Shown here: one piece after another, positions 25,304 to 35,601 of the stretch
Layout: each line of letters opens with the position of its first letter
How positions within the stretch are numbered: position 1 is the first letter of the stretch
Source: Actinophytocola gossypii
GTDB lineage: Bacteria > Actinomycetota > Actinomycetes > Mycobacteriales > Pseudonocardiaceae
Length of the DNA: 64,000 bases
NCBI RefSeq assembly: GCF_025165815.1
Contig: NZ_JAFFZE010000014.1
Location: 62,001 to 126,000, forward strand
Direction: 5' to 3'
Notes under the pieces: model-generated
Told to the model about the DNA's origin: nothing
Database searches by the model: none
The model's input: the letters and a program-made list of their open reading frames with translations, nothing else
Position numbers and translations under genes: made by a program

Positions 25304-27873
25304 GCGTCGCCTCCCGCGACCGGTAGGGAGATCACCACGGTCAGCCCGCCGCCCGGGGTGTCCTCGGTCCTGATCGTGCCCGCCATCGCGTCGACGAACC
25401 CCTTCGCCACCGACATGCCGAGCCCGATGCCGCTCGTCGAGTCGCCGAGGCGCTGGAACGGCAGGAACACCGTGTCCGCCACGCCCTTCGGCAACCCCCT
25501 GCCATGATCCACGACCCGCAACTCGACCCGCTCGCCGTGGGTGCTCGCGCGGATCGCGATCGGCGGCTCGGCCGGCGGAACCGCGCGGGCCAGGCCGGGC
25601 GAGCCGTGCCGCAGCGCGTTGTCGACCACGTTCGCCACCACCCGCTCCAACAGGCCGGCGTCGGCGGTGACCGGCGGCAGCGACTCGTCGACATCGATCT
25701 CGACGTCGACCTCGACCGCGGCCCGGCCGTCCACTCCGGACAGGGCGCGCGCGACCACCTCGTCGTAGGTGACCGGGCGCAGCCGGGGCCGGACCGCGCC
25801 GGTGGCCAGGCGGGACGAGTCGAGCAGGTTGTCGACCAGGCTCGACAGCCGGTCCGCCGACTCCTCGACCGTGGCCAGGAGTTCCTGGGAGTCCCGCGGC
25901 GACAGTTCGAGGTCGGGTGCGCGCAGGCTGCCCGCGGCGGCCTTGATCGACGTGAGCGGGGTGCGCAGGTCGTGGCCCACCGCGGACAGCAGCGCGGTGC
26001 GCAGCTCGGTGGTCTCGGCGTGCCGCCGCGCCTCCGCCGCCTCGGCCGCCATCCGCTGTTGGCGCAGGGCCAGCAGCGCCTGCCCGGCGGCGGTCTCCAG
26101 CACGCCCCGGGTCTCGGCGGGCAGCGCGCGGCCGCGCAGCGCCAGGTGCACGTCCGGGGTGACCGCCACGTCGACGTCCGCCTCGTCGGGGCCGGCGCAC
26201 TCCGACGGCCCGGCGCACGCGACCCGGTGCCACTCCCCCGCACGCCGCTCCAGCAGGGTGACCGACGACAGGCCGAAGTTCTCCCGCACCTTCTCCAGCA
26301 GCCGGTCCACCGGGCGCGGCGAGGTCAGCACCGTGCGCGCGTAGGAGGTGAGCAGCGACGCCTCGGTGCGGGCCGCGGTGGCCTGCGCGGTCCGCCGCGC
26401 CGCCCGGTCCACCACGGTCGCGACCAGCACGGCGACGACCACCATGGCCAGCAGCATGACCAGGTTCTCCTCGTCGGCCACGTGCAGCGAGTGGTAGGGC
26501 TGGGTGAAGAAGAAGTTCAGCAGCGCGCCGGACAGCAGCGCCGCCAGCAGCGCGGGCACCAGCCCGCCGACCAGCGCGACCAGCACCGTCACCAGGAAGT
26601 AGGCGACCAGGTCGGTGGAGATGCTGAACTCCTCGCGCAGCACCACACCGGCGACCGTGGCGAGCGCCGGGCCGACCACGGCGAGCACGAACGCCGCGAC
26701 CCGGCGGGAGACGCCCAGCGGGTTGCGGCCGAGCCGCCGCCACCCGCGCCCGGCCTCCTCGTGGGTGACCATGTGCACGTCGATCCGGCCGGAGCGCTGC
26801 ACGACGCCGGCGCCGATGCCCTCGTCGAACAACCGCGCTACGCGGGACCGGCGGGACGTGCCGAGCACGAGCTGGGTGGCGTTCACGCCGCGGGCGAAGT
26901 CCAGCAGGGCGTCCGGCACGTCGTCGCCGACGACCGTGTGGAACGTCGCCCCGAGGTCGGCGGCCAGCCTGCGCATGCCGGACACGGCGCCGGGCGACAC
27001 GCCGGTGAGGCCGTCGCCGCGCAGTACGTGCAGTACCAGCAGCTCCGCGCCGGCGCGGGCCGCGATCCGGCTCGCACGGCGGACCAGCGTCTCGGTCTCC
27101 GGGCCACCGGTGACGGCGACGACCACGCGCTCGCGGGCCTCCCATGGGTCGGTGATCCGCTGCTCGTCCCGGTACCGGCGCAGCGCGACGTCGACCTGGT
27201 CGGCCACCCACAGCAGCGCCAGCTCGCGCAGCGCGGTCAGGTTGCCGGGGCGGAAGTAGTTGCCGAGCGCGGCGTCGATGCGGCGGGCCGGGTAGACGTT
27301 GCCGTGCGCGAGACGGCGGCGCAGCGCCTCCGGGGTGATGTCGACCAGCTCCAGCTGCTCGGCCCGGCGCACCACCTGGTCCGGCACGGTCTCCCGCTGC
27401 CGGACGCCGGTGATCGCCTCCACGACGTCGTTGACGCTCTCCAGGTGCTGCACGTTCACCGTGGACAGCACGTCGATGCCGGCGTCGAGCAGCTCGTGGA
27501 CGTCCTGCCACCGCTTGGCGTTGCGGGAGCCCGGCGCGTTGGTGTGCGCGAGCTCGTCGACCAGCACCACCTCCGGCCGGCGGGCGAGCACCGCGTCCAG
27601 GTCCAGTTCGGCGAGCTCGTGCCCTCGGTGGCGCACGACCCGGCGCGGGACGACCTCCAGACCCTCGAGCAGCCGGTCGGTCCTGGCCCGCTCGTGCGTC
27701 TCGACCAGGCCGGCCACCACGTCGGTGCCGCGCTCCAGCCTGCGGTGCGCCTCGCCGAGCATGGCGTAGGTCTTGCCGACCCCGGGCGCCGCGCCGAAGT
27801 AGATGCGCAGCTCGCCCCGGCGGCGCGGCCGCGTGCTCTGCTCCACGGGGCCAGTCTGCGCCTGCCCGCTCAC
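25300..27873 (-). CDS. kdpD: Osmosensitive K+ channel histidine kinase KdpD
   Basis: 857-residue sensor kinase. N-terminal KdpD domain with Walker A-like GAAPGVGKTYAML and VLVDELAHTNAPGS, a Usp-like domain (about 250-370, ending before VHMVTHEEAG), four transmembrane helices (about 395-490), a GAF-like stretch, and the transmitter with the phospho-accepting histidine in SAVGHDLRTPLTSIKAAAG and nucleotide boxes (VVDNALRHG, VVDHGRGLP, SGIGLGMSVAKGF). GTG 27873 overlaps the kdpC stop. It has both kinase and phosphatase roles in other bacteria. In some actinobacteria the Usp domain binds c-di-AMP; whether this one does is unknown. Confidence 0.96.
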   Translation of the reverse strand: MSGQAQTGPVEQSTRPRRRGELRIYFGAAPGVGKTYAMLGEAHRRLERGTDVVAGLVETHERARTDRLLEGLEVVPRRVVRHRGHELAELDLDAVLARRPEVVLVDELAHTNAPGSRNAKRWQDVHELLDAGIDVLSTVNVQHLESVNDVVEAITGVRQRETVPDQVVRRAEQLELVDITPEALRRRLAHGNVYPARRIDAALGNYFRPGNLTALRELALLWVADQVDVALRRYRDEQRITDPWEARERVVVAVTGGPETETLVRRASRIAARAGAELLVLHVLRGDGLTGVSPGAVSGMRRLAADLGATFHTVVGDDVPDALLDFARGVNATQLVLGTSRRSRVARLFDEGIGAGVVQRSGRIDVHMVTHEEAGRGWRRLGRNPLGVSRRVAAFVLAVVGPALATVAGVVLREEFSISTDLVAYFLVTVLVALVGGLVPALLAALLSGALLNFFFTQPYHSLHVADEENLVMLLAMVVVAVLVATVVDRAARRTAQATAARTEASLLTSYARTVLTSPRPVDRLLEKVRENFGLSSVTLLERRAGEWHRVACAGPSECAGPDEADVDVAVTPDVHLALRGRALPAETRGVLETAAGQALLALRQQRMAAEAAEARRHAETTELRTALLSAVGHDLRTPLTSIKAAAGSLRAPDLELSPRDSQELLATVEESADRLSSLVDNLLDSSRLATGAVRPRLRPVTYDEVVARALSGVDGRAAVEVDVEIDVDESLPPVTADAGLLERVVANVVDNALRHGSPGLARAVPPAEPPIAIRASTHGERVELRVVDHGRGLPKGVADTVFLPFQRLGDSTSGIGLGMSVAKGFVDAMAGTIRTEDTPGGGLTVVISLPVAGGDA

Positions 27874-28490
27874 CCCGACGACCCGGCCTCCGCCTGGACG
27901 GCCAGGTTCAGCGCGAGCACGTTCACCGCCGGCTCGCCGAGGAACCAGAGCACCCGGTCCGAGGTGTGCTCGGCGACCAGTGCGCGCACCCGGTCCTCGG
28001 ACAGACCGGTGACCCGGGCGACCCTCGGGACCTGGAGCTCGGCGTAGGCGGGGCTGATGTGCGGGTCCAGGCCGGACGCCGAGGCGGTGACCGCGTCCGG
28101 CGGCACCCGGTCGCGGGGCACACCCTCGCGGACCGCGATCAGGTCCTTGCGCTCGTTCACCAGGGCGGTCAGGTCCGGGTCGCTCTGGCCCTTGTTGCTC
28201 CCGCCCGAGGCGGCCGGGTCGCCGGGACCGAGCGGACCGGACGAGCCGGCCGACGGACGGGTGTGGAACCACGGGTCGGCGTCGGGGTCGGCCGGGACCG
28301 GGTCGATGCCGATGTGCGCGGAGCCGACCGCGCGGCCGTCCCGGACGACGACCGAGCCCTCGGCGTTGTCGTGCAGGCCGGGTACGCGGCTGACCAGCCA
28401 GATGCCGAGCGGGTAGAGGACGCCGACGAGCACGGTGAGCACGAGCAGTGCCCGTAGGCCGGCGCGGGTCTGGGCGAGGAGTGTGTGCAC
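27870..28490 (-). CDS. kdpC: Potassium-transporting ATPase subunit KdpC
   Basis: 206-residue single-span subunit that stabilises the KdpA-KdpB complex. It has the N-terminal transmembrane helix (LRALLVLTVLVGVLYPLGIWLV) and conserved periplasmic segments: WFHTRPSAG, then a Gly/Ser/Pro-rich insertion, DAVTASASGLDPHISPAYAELQVPRVA and a VNVLALNLAV end. Start GTG at 28490, 3 bp after kdpB. Size is usual for the family. The overlap with kdpD places sensor and pump genes in one operon. Confidence 0.95.
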   Translation of the reverse strand: MHTLLAQTRAGLRALLVLTVLVGVLYPLGIWLVSRVPGLHDNAEGSVVVRDGRAVGSAHIGIDPVPADPDADPWFHTRPSAGSSGPLGPGDPAASGGSNKGQSDPDLTALVNERKDLIAVREGVPRDRVPPDAVTASASGLDPHISPAYAELQVPRVARVTGLSEDRVRALVAEHTSDRVLWFLGEPAVNVLALNLAVQAEAGSSG

Positions 28491-28493
28491 GGG

Positions 28494-30440
28494 TCACCCG
28501 ATTCCGGGGATGAGACGGACGAGGAGGTCGATCAGCCAGATGCCGGCGAACGGCGTGGCGACACCGCCGAGGCCGTAGACCAGCAGGTTGCGCCGCAGCA
28601 GCGCGGACGCGCTGGCCGGGCGGTAGCGGACCCCGCGCAGCGCGAGCGGGACCAGCGCGACGATGACCAGGGCGTTGAAGATCACCGCGGAGAGGATCGC
28701 CGACCGGGGCGTGGCCAGGTTCATCACGTTCAGCCGGTCGAGCTGCGGGAGGATCCCGGCGAACATGGCCGGCAGGATCGCGAAGTACTTCGCGAGGTCG
28801 TTGGCGATGCTGAAGGTGGTCAGCGCGCCGCGGGTGATCAGCAGCTGTTTGCCGATCTCCACGATCTCGATCAGCTTCGTCGGGTCGGAGTCGAGGTCGA
28901 CCATGTTGCCGGCCTCCTTGGCCGCGGCGGTGCCGCTGTTCATGGCGACCCCCACGTCCGACCGGGCCAGCGCGGGCGCGTCGTTGGTGCCGTCGCCGGT
29001 CATCGCGACCAGCCGTCCGCCCTCCTGCTCGGACCGGATCAGGGTCAGCTTGTCCTCCGGCGTGGCCTCGGCGAGGTAGTCGTCGACGCCGGACTCGGCG
29101 GCGATCGCCTTCGCGGTCAGCGGGTTGTCGCCGGTGACCATGACGGTCCGGATGCCCATCCGGCGCAGCTCGGCGAACCGTTCCCGCATCGCCGGCTTGA
29201 CCACGTCGGAGAGCCGGATGACGCCGAGCACGGTGTCGTTCTCGGCCACCACGAGCGGGGTGCCGCCGGCGGCGCTGATCTCGTCGACGACCAGGCGGGT
29301 CTCGGCGGTGACCGGGAAGCCGCTCGCGGCGCCCTTGCGGATGCGGCGATCCCCGAGGTCGATGCCGCTCATCCTGGTGCGCGCGGTGAACGGCACGAAC
29401 TCGTGCGGTTCGGCCGGCTCGACCGGGCCGCCGCACAGTTCCAGGACGCTGCGGCCCTCCGGCGTCCCGTCGGCCAGGCTCGCGAGGCGGGCGGCCTCGG
29501 TCAGCACCGGCAGCGGGGTGCCGTCGACCGGGATCAGCTCGGTGGCCCGCCGGTTGCCGAAGGTGATCGTGCCGGTCTTGTCCAGCAGCAGCGTCGACAC
29601 GTCACCGGCGGCCTCGACGGCACGGCCGGAACCGGCGAGCACGTTGCGCCGCACCAGCCGGTCCATGCCGGCGATGCCGATCGCGGACAGCAGGGCGCTG
29701 ATCGTGGTCGGGATCAGGCAGACCAGCAGCGCGACCAGCACGACGACCGGCTGCGCGGCCCCGGAGTAGGCGGCCATCGGCCGCAGTGCGAGCACGGCGA
29801 GCAGGAAGATGACCGTGAGCGTGGACAGCAGGATGGTCAGGGCGATCTCGTTCGGGGTGCGCTGCCGGCTGGCGCCCTCGACGAGCGCGATCATCCGGTC
29901 CACGAAGGACTCCCCTGGCGCGGTGGAGATCCGCACCACGATCCGGTCGGACAGCACGGTGGTGCCGCCGGTGACCGAGGAGAGGTCGCCGCCGGACTCG
30001 CGGACCACCGGGGCCGACTCGCCGGTGATGGCCGACTCGTCGACCGCGGCGACACCCTCGACCACGTCGCCGTCGCCGGGGATCACCTGCCCGGCCTCGA
30101 CGACGACCCGGTCGCCGACGCGCAGTTCGGCACCCGGCACCAGGGTCTCGGTGCCGTCGGCGGCGAGCCGGCGGGCCATGGTGTCCTTCCTGGTCCGCCG
30201 CAGGCTCTCCGCCCGCGCCCGGCCCCGGCCCTCGGCGACCGCCTCGGCCAGGTTGGCGAACAGCACGGTCAGCCACAGCCACGCGGTCACCAGGATCGGG
30301 AACACGCCTGGGTCGGCGACCGCGTAGCCGGTCGCGAGCAGCGAGCCGAGCCAGACGACGAACATCACCGGGTTGTGCAGCTGGTGGCGGGGGTGCAGCT
30401 TGCGCAGGGCGTCCGGGAGGGACGCCGCCAAGCGGGTCAT
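28494..30440 (-). CDS. kdpB: Potassium-transporting P-type ATPase subunit KdpB
   Basis: 648-residue P-type ATPase energising K+ uptake through KdpA. Seen in order: [13 protein letters not shown] (TM1), actuator-domain loop [27 protein letters not shown] (TM4 proline region), the phosphorylation site [14 protein letters not shown] with Asp in DKTGT, the nucleotide-site KGAASG, and [25 protein letters not shown]. About seven transmembrane helices. ATG 30440 overlaps the kdpA stop (ATGA). It is slightly shorter than the E. coli protein, mainly at the N-terminus, but all core motifs are present. Confidence 0.97.
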   Translation of the reverse strand: MTRLAASLPDALRKLHPRHQLHNPVMFVVWLGSLLATGYAVADPGVFPILVTAWLWLTVLFANLAEAVAEGRGRARAESLRRTRKDTMARRLAADGTETLVPGAELRVGDRVVVEAGQVIPGDGDVVEGVAAVDESAITGESAPVVRESGGDLSSVTGGTTVLSDRIVVRISTAPGESFVDRMIALVEGASRQRTPNEIALTILLSTLTVIFLLAVLALRPMAAYSGAAQPVVVLVALLVCLIPTTISALLSAIGIAGMDRLVRRNVLAGSGRAVEAAGDVSTLLLDKTGTITFGNRRATELIPVDGTPLPVLTEAARLASLADGTPEGRSVLELCGGPVEPAEPHEFVPFTARTRMSGIDLGDRRIRKGAASGFPVTAETRLVVDEISAAGGTPLVVAENDTVLGVIRLSDVVKPAMRERFAELRRMGIRTVMVTGDNPLTAKAIAAESGVDDYLAEATPEDKLTLIRSEQEGGRLVAMTGDGTNDAPALARSDVGVAMNSGTAAAKEAGNMVDLDSDPTKLIEIVEIGKQLLITRGALTTFSIANDLAKYFAILPAMFAGILPQLDRLNVMNLATPRSAILSAVIFNALVIVALVPLALRGVRYRPASASALLRRNLLVYGLGGVATPFAGIWLIDLLVRLIPGIG

Positions 30441-32089
30441 GCCAGGGCCTCCGCGATCGGTCCGAGGGCGAGAGCGGGGATGAAGGTGAGCGCGGCGACC
30501 AGTACGACCGTGCCGCCGAGCATCGAGGCGAACAGCGGGCCGGTGGTGGGCAGCGTGCCGGCCGTGCGCGGCACCTTCGGCTGCGCGACGAGGGAGCCGG
30601 CCAGGCACAGCACGGCGAGGATCGGGACCAGCCGGCCGAGCAGCATGCACAGGCCGAGCGAGGACTGGAACCACGGGCTGGTCACGGTGAGGCCGGCGAA
30701 CGCGCTGCCGTTGTTGTTGCTCGCCGAGGTGTAGGCGTAGAGGACCTCGGACAGGCCGTGCGGGCCGGAGTTGTTCAGTGCCCGGTCGAGTTCGGCGGGC
30801 ATGGTCAGCGCGATCCCGGTGCCGAGCAGCAGGACCGTCGGCATGGCCAGGATCGCGACCGCGGCGCAGGTGACCTCGCGCCGGCCGAGTTTCTTGCCCA
30901 GGTACTCCGGGGTGCGGCCGACCAGCAGGCCCGAGACGAACATCGCGACGACGGCGAGCACGAGCATGCCGTAGAGCCCGCTGCCGACCCCGCCCGGCGC
31001 GACCTCGCCGAACATCATGTTCAGCAGCTGCGCGCCGCCGCCGAGGCCGGAGAAGCTGTCGTGCATGGAGTTGACCGCACCGGTCGAGGTGCCGGTGGTG
31101 GCGATGGAGAACAGCGCCGACCCGGCGATGCCGAACCGCTGTTCCTTGCCCTCCATCGCGGCGCCGGCAGCGGTGGCGGCGGTCCCGCCGGCATTGGCCT
31201 CGGCGAGCCAGGTGACGGTCAGCACGGCCGCGAAGATCGCGGTCATCACGCCGAGCAGCACCCGGCCCTGACGCCGGTCACCGACCAGGACGCCGAAGGT
31301 GCGGGTCAGGGAGACCGGGATGACCAGCAGCAGGAACAGCTCGACCAGGTTGGTGAACGCGTTCGGGTTCTCGAACGGGTGCGCGGAGTTGGCGTTGAAG
31401 ATCCCGCCGCCGTTGGTGCCGAGTTCCTTGATCGCCTCCTGACTGGCCGCGGGCGCCAGCGGGATCGTGCTCGACGAGCCGTCCGGATTGGTCACGTCGA
31501 CACCGGCGGCGAGGCTCTGCACGACCCCGCCGGCGATCAGCACGACGGCCGAGACGGCGGCGATCGGCAGCAGGATCCGGATCACGCCGCGGGTCAGGTC
31601 CACCCAGAAGTTGCCGAGCCGGTCACCGCCGGTGCGGGCGAACCCGCGGACCAGCGCGACGGCGACCGACATGCCGACCGCGGCGGAGACGAAGTTCTGC
31701 GTGGTCAGGCCGAGCATCTGCACCGAGTGGCCCATGACCGCCTCTGGCACGTAGGACTGCCAGTTCGTGTTGGTCACGAAGCTGATCGCGGTGTTGAACG
31801 CGATGCCCGGTTCGACCGCGCCTCGGCCGAACCCGAACGGCAACAGCGGCTGGACGCGCTGGATCAGGTAGAGCAGCACGATGCCGGCGAACGAGAAGCC
31901 GAGCACGCCGGCCGCGTAGGTGGTCCAGCGCTGCTCGGAGCCGGGGTCGACGCGGACGACGCGGTAGATTGCTCGTTCCACCCGCCAGTGCCCGGTGCTG
32001 GTGTAGACGCTGGCCATGTGGTCGCCGAGCGGCTTGTAGGCGGCGGCCAGGGCCACCACGAGCAGGCCGACCTGGAGTAATCCGGTCAC
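30437..32089 (-). CDS. kdpA: Potassium-transporting ATPase subunit KdpA
   Basis: 550-residue K+-binding channel-like subunit with about ten transmembrane helices and four degenerate selectivity-filter repeats: [49 protein letters not shown] and [15 protein letters not shown]+ enters here and is moved by KdpB. GTG 32089 overlaps the kdpF stop (GTGA). The order kdpF-A-B-C-D-E with overlaps at nearly every junction indicates one polycistronic mRNA. High-affinity potassium scavenging is well established for this family. Confidence 0.97.
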   Translation of the reverse strand: MTGLLQVGLLVVALAAAYKPLGDHMASVYTSTGHWRVERAIYRVVRVDPGSEQRWTTYAAGVLGFSFAGIVLLYLIQRVQPLLPFGFGRGAVEPGIAFNTAISFVTNTNWQSYVPEAVMGHSVQMLGLTTQNFVSAAVGMSVAVALVRGFARTGGDRLGNFWVDLTRGVIRILLPIAAVSAVVLIAGGVVQSLAAGVDVTNPDGSSSTIPLAPAASQEAIKELGTNGGGIFNANSAHPFENPNAFTNLVELFLLLVIPVSLTRTFGVLVGDRRQGRVLLGVMTAIFAAVLTVTWLAEANAGGTAATAAGAAMEGKEQRFGIAGSALFSIATTGTSTGAVNSMHDSFSGLGGGAQLLNMMFGEVAPGGVGSGLYGMLVLAVVAMFVSGLLVGRTPEYLGKKLGRREVTCAAVAILAMPTVLLLGTGIALTMPAELDRALNNSGPHGLSEVLYAYTSASNNNGSAFAGLTVTSPWFQSSLGLCMLLGRLVPILAVLCLAGSLVAQPKVPRTAGTLPTTGPLFASMLGGTVVLVAALTFIPALALGPIAEALA

Positions 32090-32169
32090 ATCCGCTCCAG
32101 TCCGCGCAGGACCAGCGCCAGCACGGCGAAGCCGGCGACCAGCAGCACGGCGAAGGCCAGATCGGCCAT
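32086..32169 (-). CDS. kdpF: Small membrane subunit KdpF
   Basis: 27-residue single-helix peptide, MADLAFAVLLVAGFAVLALV followed by LRGLERM, the length and pattern of KdpF, which stabilises the Kdp complex. It is normally missed because of its size. ATG 32169 is preferred over the in-frame ATG 32178, since an AAAGGA box lies eight bases before it. Its stop overlaps the kdpA start. First gene of the kdp operon. Confidence 0.88.
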   Translation of the reverse strand: MADLAFAVLLVAGFAVLALVLRGLERM

Positions 32170-32254
32170 CGGTGCCATCCTTTCGGTGGGGCCGCCCCGT
32201 CGGCGGCCCGGTCGGCACCAGCCTGCGCGCGGTCGGCGGGAACTCGAGCCCGGC

Positions 32255-32291
32255 TGACGGAACCTTGACGCCGCTGGTCACGGTGTTGACG
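32255..32291 (-). promoter_or_regulatory. Candidate KdpE operator upstream of kdpF
   Basis: Three CGTCA direct repeats (minus strand, at 32259, 32270 and 32291, counted from the 5' base) spaced 11 and 21 bp, that is one and about two DNA turns. OmpR-family regulators bind such phased repeats. They lie 86-122 bp before kdpF. The remaining 222-bp kdpF/TetR intergenic region shows no other clear signal; a short CGAA-TTCG hairpin lies near the TetR start. KdpE binding is inference. Confidence 0.4.
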
Positions 32292-32400
32292 GGTTCCTTA
32301 CGGGCGCGAGTGGTTGTGATGGCAACGAAAGGCCCTAGTGGTGGCCGCTCGGCTCGAGTAACGTTTCTTTCCGAAGGATTTTCGTCCGGATAAGGCCCCA

Positions 32401-33126
32401 ATGAACGAGACCAACGGTCACCGACCCAAGCAGCGCCGGATGCGTGCGGACGCCCTCCGCAACCGGGAGCAGATTCTGCGATCCGCCGTCGACCTGCTGA
32501 TCGAGCAGGGACCGGCGGCTCCCATGGAGGCGATCGCGCGGCGCGCGGGCGTCGGGATCGCCACCCTGTACCGCCATTTTCCCGACCGCTCGGTATTGCT
32601 TCGGCAGGTCGCCCTCGACACGCTGCGACAGTCGGCCCACGAGGCCACCGTGTCGCTGGCCGAGGAGCCGGACGCGTTCGCCGGGCTCAGCCGGTTCATG
32701 CACGACTCGATCGACCTGCGGATCGGCGCGGTGATGCCGGTACTGGCCGACCGCGTCCCGATGGACGACGAGTTGATGGCCGCCAGGCGGGAGTCCCGCG
32801 ACGCGGTGGACGCGCTGGTCGACGCGGCGCACCGGCAGGGCTACCTGCGCGAGGACGTGACCAGCGGCGACATCGGGCTGCTGATCATCCGGCTGACCCC
32901 GCCGCTGCCCGGCGAGATGGACCCGGAGGACAACCACCAGCTCAGCCACCGCCACCTGGAGCTGCTGCTCGACGGCCTGGTCCGGGTGATGTCCGACCAG
33001 GAGCTGCCCGGTCCGGTCCTCTCGACCGACGAGCTCACCCGGATCCCGCCGGGGCCCGGTCCCGGCTACGCGGGGATGACCGACGAGCTGCGCGCCAAGG
33101 TGCAGGGGCGCTGCCACCCGCGCTGA
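32401..33126 (+). CDS. TetR-family transcriptional regulator
   Basis: 241-residue repressor-type protein. The N-terminal helix-turn-helix is clear (NREQILRSAVDLLIEQG, PMEAIARRAGVGIATLYRHF, then PDRSVLLRQVALDTL), while the C-terminal ligand domain is variable and the Pro/Gly-rich tail is unusual. It is divergent from kdpF across 222 bp and could regulate itself and possibly kdp, but the convergent mutM gene 6 bp downstream suggests a stand-alone gene. Ligand and targets unknown. ATG 32401 is preceded by a weak AAGG. Confidence 0.9.
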   Translation: MNETNGHRPKQRRMRADALRNREQILRSAVDLLIEQGPAAPMEAIARRAGVGIATLYRHFPDRSVLLRQVALDTLRQSAHEATVSLAEEPDAFAGLSRFMHDSIDLRIGAVMPVLADRVPMDDELMAARRESRDAVDALVDAAHRQGYLREDVTSGDIGLLIIRLTPPLPGEMDPEDNHQLSHRHLELLLDGLVRVMSDQELPGPVLSTDELTRIPPGPGPGYAGMTDELRAKVQGRCHPR

Positions 33127-33132
33127 CGTGCC

Positions 33133-33987
33133 TCAGCGAGGGCGGGGCTGGCACCTCGGGCACGAGAACGAGCTGCGGTTCATGAACGGCTCCCGCCGGA
33201 TGGGGCGGCCGCAGCGCGGGCACGGCAGGCCCTCCTGCCCGTAGACCGCCAGGCTGCGGTCGAAGTACCCGGACTGGCCGTTGACGTTCACGTAGAGCGC
33301 GTCGAACGACGTCCCGCCCGCGCCGAGCGCCTCGGTCATCACCTCGGTCGCCGCGGTCAGCACCTGCGCGGCCTTGGCCGGGGTGACCCGCTCGGTCGGC
33401 CTGGCCCAGTGCAGCCGCGCCCGCCACAGCGCCTCGTCGGCGTAGATGTTGCCGATGCCCGACACGAGCGTCTGGTCCAGCAGGGCTCGTTTCAGCTCGG
33501 TGCGCTTGCGGCGCAGCGCGCGCACGGCCGCGGCCGGGTCGAACAGCGGGTCCATCGGGTCGCGGCCGATGTGCGCGATCGGCGCCGGCAGAACGGTTCC
33601 GTCGACGGTGACCAGCTCGCCCATGGAGAACCCGCCGAAGGTCCGCTGGTCGACGAACCGCAGCTCGGGGCCGTCGTCGTCGAACCGGAACCGGACCCGC
33701 AGGTGCCTCTCGTCCGGCGCGCCGACCGGCTGCACCAGCAGCTGGCCGCTCATCCCGAGGTGTGCGAGCAGCGCCTCGTCGCCGGACAGCTCGGCCCACA
33801 GGTACTTGCCCCGCCGCCGCACGGCCTCGACCTTGTGCCCCGCCAGGCGGGCGGCGAAGTCGGCGGCGCCGGGCGGGTGCCGGCGGACCGCGCGGGGGTG
33901 CAGCACCTCGACGGAGCTGATCAGCCGCCCGGTGACGTGGACGTCGACGCCGGTGCGGACGACCTCGACCTCGGGCAGCTCAGGCAT
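33133..33987 (-). CDS. mutM: Formamidopyrimidine-DNA glycosylase
   Basis: 284-residue bifunctional base-excision repair glycosylase/lyase removing oxidised purines such as 8-oxoguanine. The N-terminal PELPEVEVV supplies the catalytic Pro (after Met removal) and Glu, a Lys sits in [11 protein letters not shown], the H2TH helices include [13 protein letters not shown], and the C-terminal zinc finger is complete ([11 protein letters not shown] and [11 protein letters not shown]). ATG at 33987 lies inside the last codons of rnc (8-bp overlap), the same mutM-rnc order as in Mycobacterium. Confidence 0.97.
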   Translation of the reverse strand: MPELPEVEVVRTGVDVHVTGRLISSVEVLHPRAVRRHPPGAADFAARLAGHKVEAVRRRGKYLWAELSGDEALLAHLGMSGQLLVQPVGAPDERHLRVRFRFDDDGPELRFVDQRTFGGFSMGELVTVDGTVLPAPIAHIGRDPMDPLFDPAAAVRALRRKRTELKRALLDQTLVSGIGNIYADEALWRARLHWARPTERVTPAKAAQVLTAATEVMTEALGAGGTSFDALYVNVNGQSGYFDRSLAVYGQEGLPCPRCGRPIRREPFMNRSSFSCPRCQPRPR

Positions 33988-34726
33988 CCGAGTCCTGGGT
34001 GGCCGACTTGACCATCTCGGACAGCGTGCGCCAGGCCGCCTCGGCCGCCTTCTGCTCGGCTTCCTTCTTGGTCTTGCCGTCGCCGCTGCCCCGGTCCTGC
34101 CCGGCGACGACCACCGTGGCGGTGAACTCCTTGCGGTGGTCGGGGCCCTGCTCGTCCACCCGGTACTCGGGCACCCCGAGGCCGGCGTGCGCGGTGAGCT
34201 CCTGCAGCGAGGTCTTCCAGTCGAGCCCGGCGCCGAGCAGCGGCGCCTCGGTGAGCAACGGGTCGAACAGGCGGTGCACCAGCGTGCGCGCGACCTCGAT
34301 CCCGTGCTGGAGGTACACCGCGCCGATCACGGCCTCCATGCCGTCGGCCAGGATGCTGGCCTTGTCACGGCCGCCGGTGAGCTCCTCGCCCTTGCCGAGC
34401 AGCAGGTGCGGGCCGAGGCCGCCGTCGCCAAGACCACGGGCGACGCCGGCGAGCGCGTGCATGTTGACCACGCTGGCCCGCAGCTTCGCCAGGTTGCCCT
34501 CGGGCAGGTCGGGATGGGCGTTGTAGAGGTGGTCGGTGACGACGAGCCCGAGCACGGCGTCACCGAGGAACTCCAGCCGCTCGTTCGGCGGCAGGCCGCC
34601 GTTCTCGTAGGCGTAGGAGCGGTGGGTCATGGCAAGCGTGAGCAGCTCGGCGTCCAACTCGACGCCGAGCGCTTCGAGCAGCCTGGCCGGGTCGGCCGCC
34701 GGACCGCGTGCCGACCTAGCCCCCAC
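33980..34726 (-). CDS. rnc: Ribonuclease III
   Basis: 248-residue double-strand-specific endoribonuclease processing rRNA and structured mRNAs. The catalytic domain has the signature [16 protein letters not shown] with the metal-binding Glu and Asp, and [12 protein letters not shown]; the C-terminal dsRNA-binding domain ends with [23 protein letters not shown] 34726. It overlaps mutM and follows rpmF and the YceD gene, the normal actinobacterial arrangement. Nothing unusual. Confidence 0.97.
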   Translation of the reverse strand: MGARSARGPAADPARLLEALGVELDAELLTLAMTHRSYAYENGGLPPNERLEFLGDAVLGLVVTDHLYNAHPDLPEGNLAKLRASVVNMHALAGVARGLGDGGLGPHLLLGKGEELTGGRDKASILADGMEAVIGAVYLQHGIEVARTLVHRLFDPLLTEAPLLGAGLDWKTSLQELTAHAGLGVPEYRVDEQGPDHRKEFTATVVVAGQDRGSGDGKTKKEAEQKAAEAAWRTLSEMVKSATQDSDA

Positions 34727-34754
34727 TACCGCTGACCACCTTCATCAGCCCTGG

Positions 34755-34937
34755 TCAGGCCGGCTCGTTGACCTGACGGCCGCTGTACTGGCCACACGCC
34801 GGGCAGACCACGTGCTGCGGCTTCGGGGTGCGGCAGGCCCGGTTGGAGCACTCCACCAGGTGCGGGGCGCTGGTCTTCCACTGCGACCGGCGCGTGCGCG
34901 TGTTGGAACGCGACATCTTCCGCTTGGGGACGGCCAC
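34755..34937 (-). CDS. rpmF: 50S ribosomal protein L32
   Basis: 60 residues starting [20 protein letters not shown] after the initiator, the invariant L32 start. Four cysteines (CSNRAC and CPAC) form a zinc ribbon, so this is the zinc-dependent (C+) form. ATG 34937 follows a GGAGAG ribosome site. It lies between the YceD gene and rnc, a conserved pairing since YceD-like proteins are linked to L32 and rRNA. Confidence 0.97.
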   Translation of the reverse strand: MAVPKRKMSRSNTRTRRSQWKTSAPHLVECSNRACRTPKPQHVVCPACGQYSGRQVNEPA

Positions 34938-34982
34938 GACTGACTCTCCTTCAAACGACAGGGTGGGACCGGACGGAACACA

Positions 34983-35537
34983 TCACTCGTCCCGGTCGGT
35001 GCTGAACCGCTCGGTGAGCGCGGCCCACCGAGGGTCAATGCTCTCATGCCGGTGATCGGGACCCGCATCGGCCCACTTGACGCCGCATTCCGGGCACAGC
35101 CCGGCGCAGTCGGGCGTGCACAGCGGCACGCTCGGCAGCGCGAGCACGGCGGCGTCGCGGACGACCGGCTCCAGGTCGACGAGGTCGTCGACCAGGCGCG
35201 CTATCTCGTCGGAGTCGGTGGTCTGGTCGGTGGCGCTGTCCGGGTAGGCGAACAGCTCGGTGAACTCGACCTCGATCTCCTCGTCGGCGATCGGGTCGAG
35301 GCACCGCGAGCACTCCCCCGCCACCGGCGCGACCGCGGTGCCGGACACGAGCACGCCCTCGACCACCGACTCGAGCAGCACGTCGAGCTCGACCTCGGCG
35401 CCCTTGGGTACGGCGATCACGCCCTCGACCCCGAGGGCGGCGCTGGTGGGGGCCTCACGGTGCACCTGGCGGGACAGGCCCGGCCTGCGGCCGAGGTCCC
35501 TGGTGTCGATGACCCACGGGCTCTTGCGTTCGGACAT
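34983..35537 (-). CDS. YceD/DUF177 family protein
   Basis: 184-residue DUF177 protein (YceD), linked in other bacteria to 23S rRNA accumulation. The signature C-x2-C pattern is present (GECSRCLDPIADEEIEVEF), and a second cluster CTPDCAGLCPECGVKW near the C-terminus is probably zinc-binding. The family's 'W-V-I-D-T-R-x-L-G-R-R-P-G' beginning supports ATG 35537; GTG 35576 would add 13 residues and is possible. Located directly before rpmF as usual; the Mycobacterium counterpart sits in the same order between rnc and sepIVA. Confidence 0.9.
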   Translation of the reverse strand: MSERKSPWVIDTRDLGRRPGLSRQVHREAPTSAALGVEGVIAVPKGAEVELDVLLESVVEGVLVSGTAVAPVAGECSRCLDPIADEEIEVEFTELFAYPDSATDQTTDSDEIARLVDDLVDLEPVVRDAAVLALPSVPLCTPDCAGLCPECGVKWADAGPDHRHESIDPRWAALTERFSTDRDE

Positions 35538-35601
35538 GGCGAACTCGACGCTTCCCAACGGTTGATGTGGCGGCACGGTCCGTCAAGCCTACGCCTGCTG
35601 G

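Noticed and set aside
32178-32400. Possible c-di-AMP (ydaO) riboswitch before kdp
   Set aside because: The intergenic space shows no recognisable multi-stem conserved core; only short repeats are seen.
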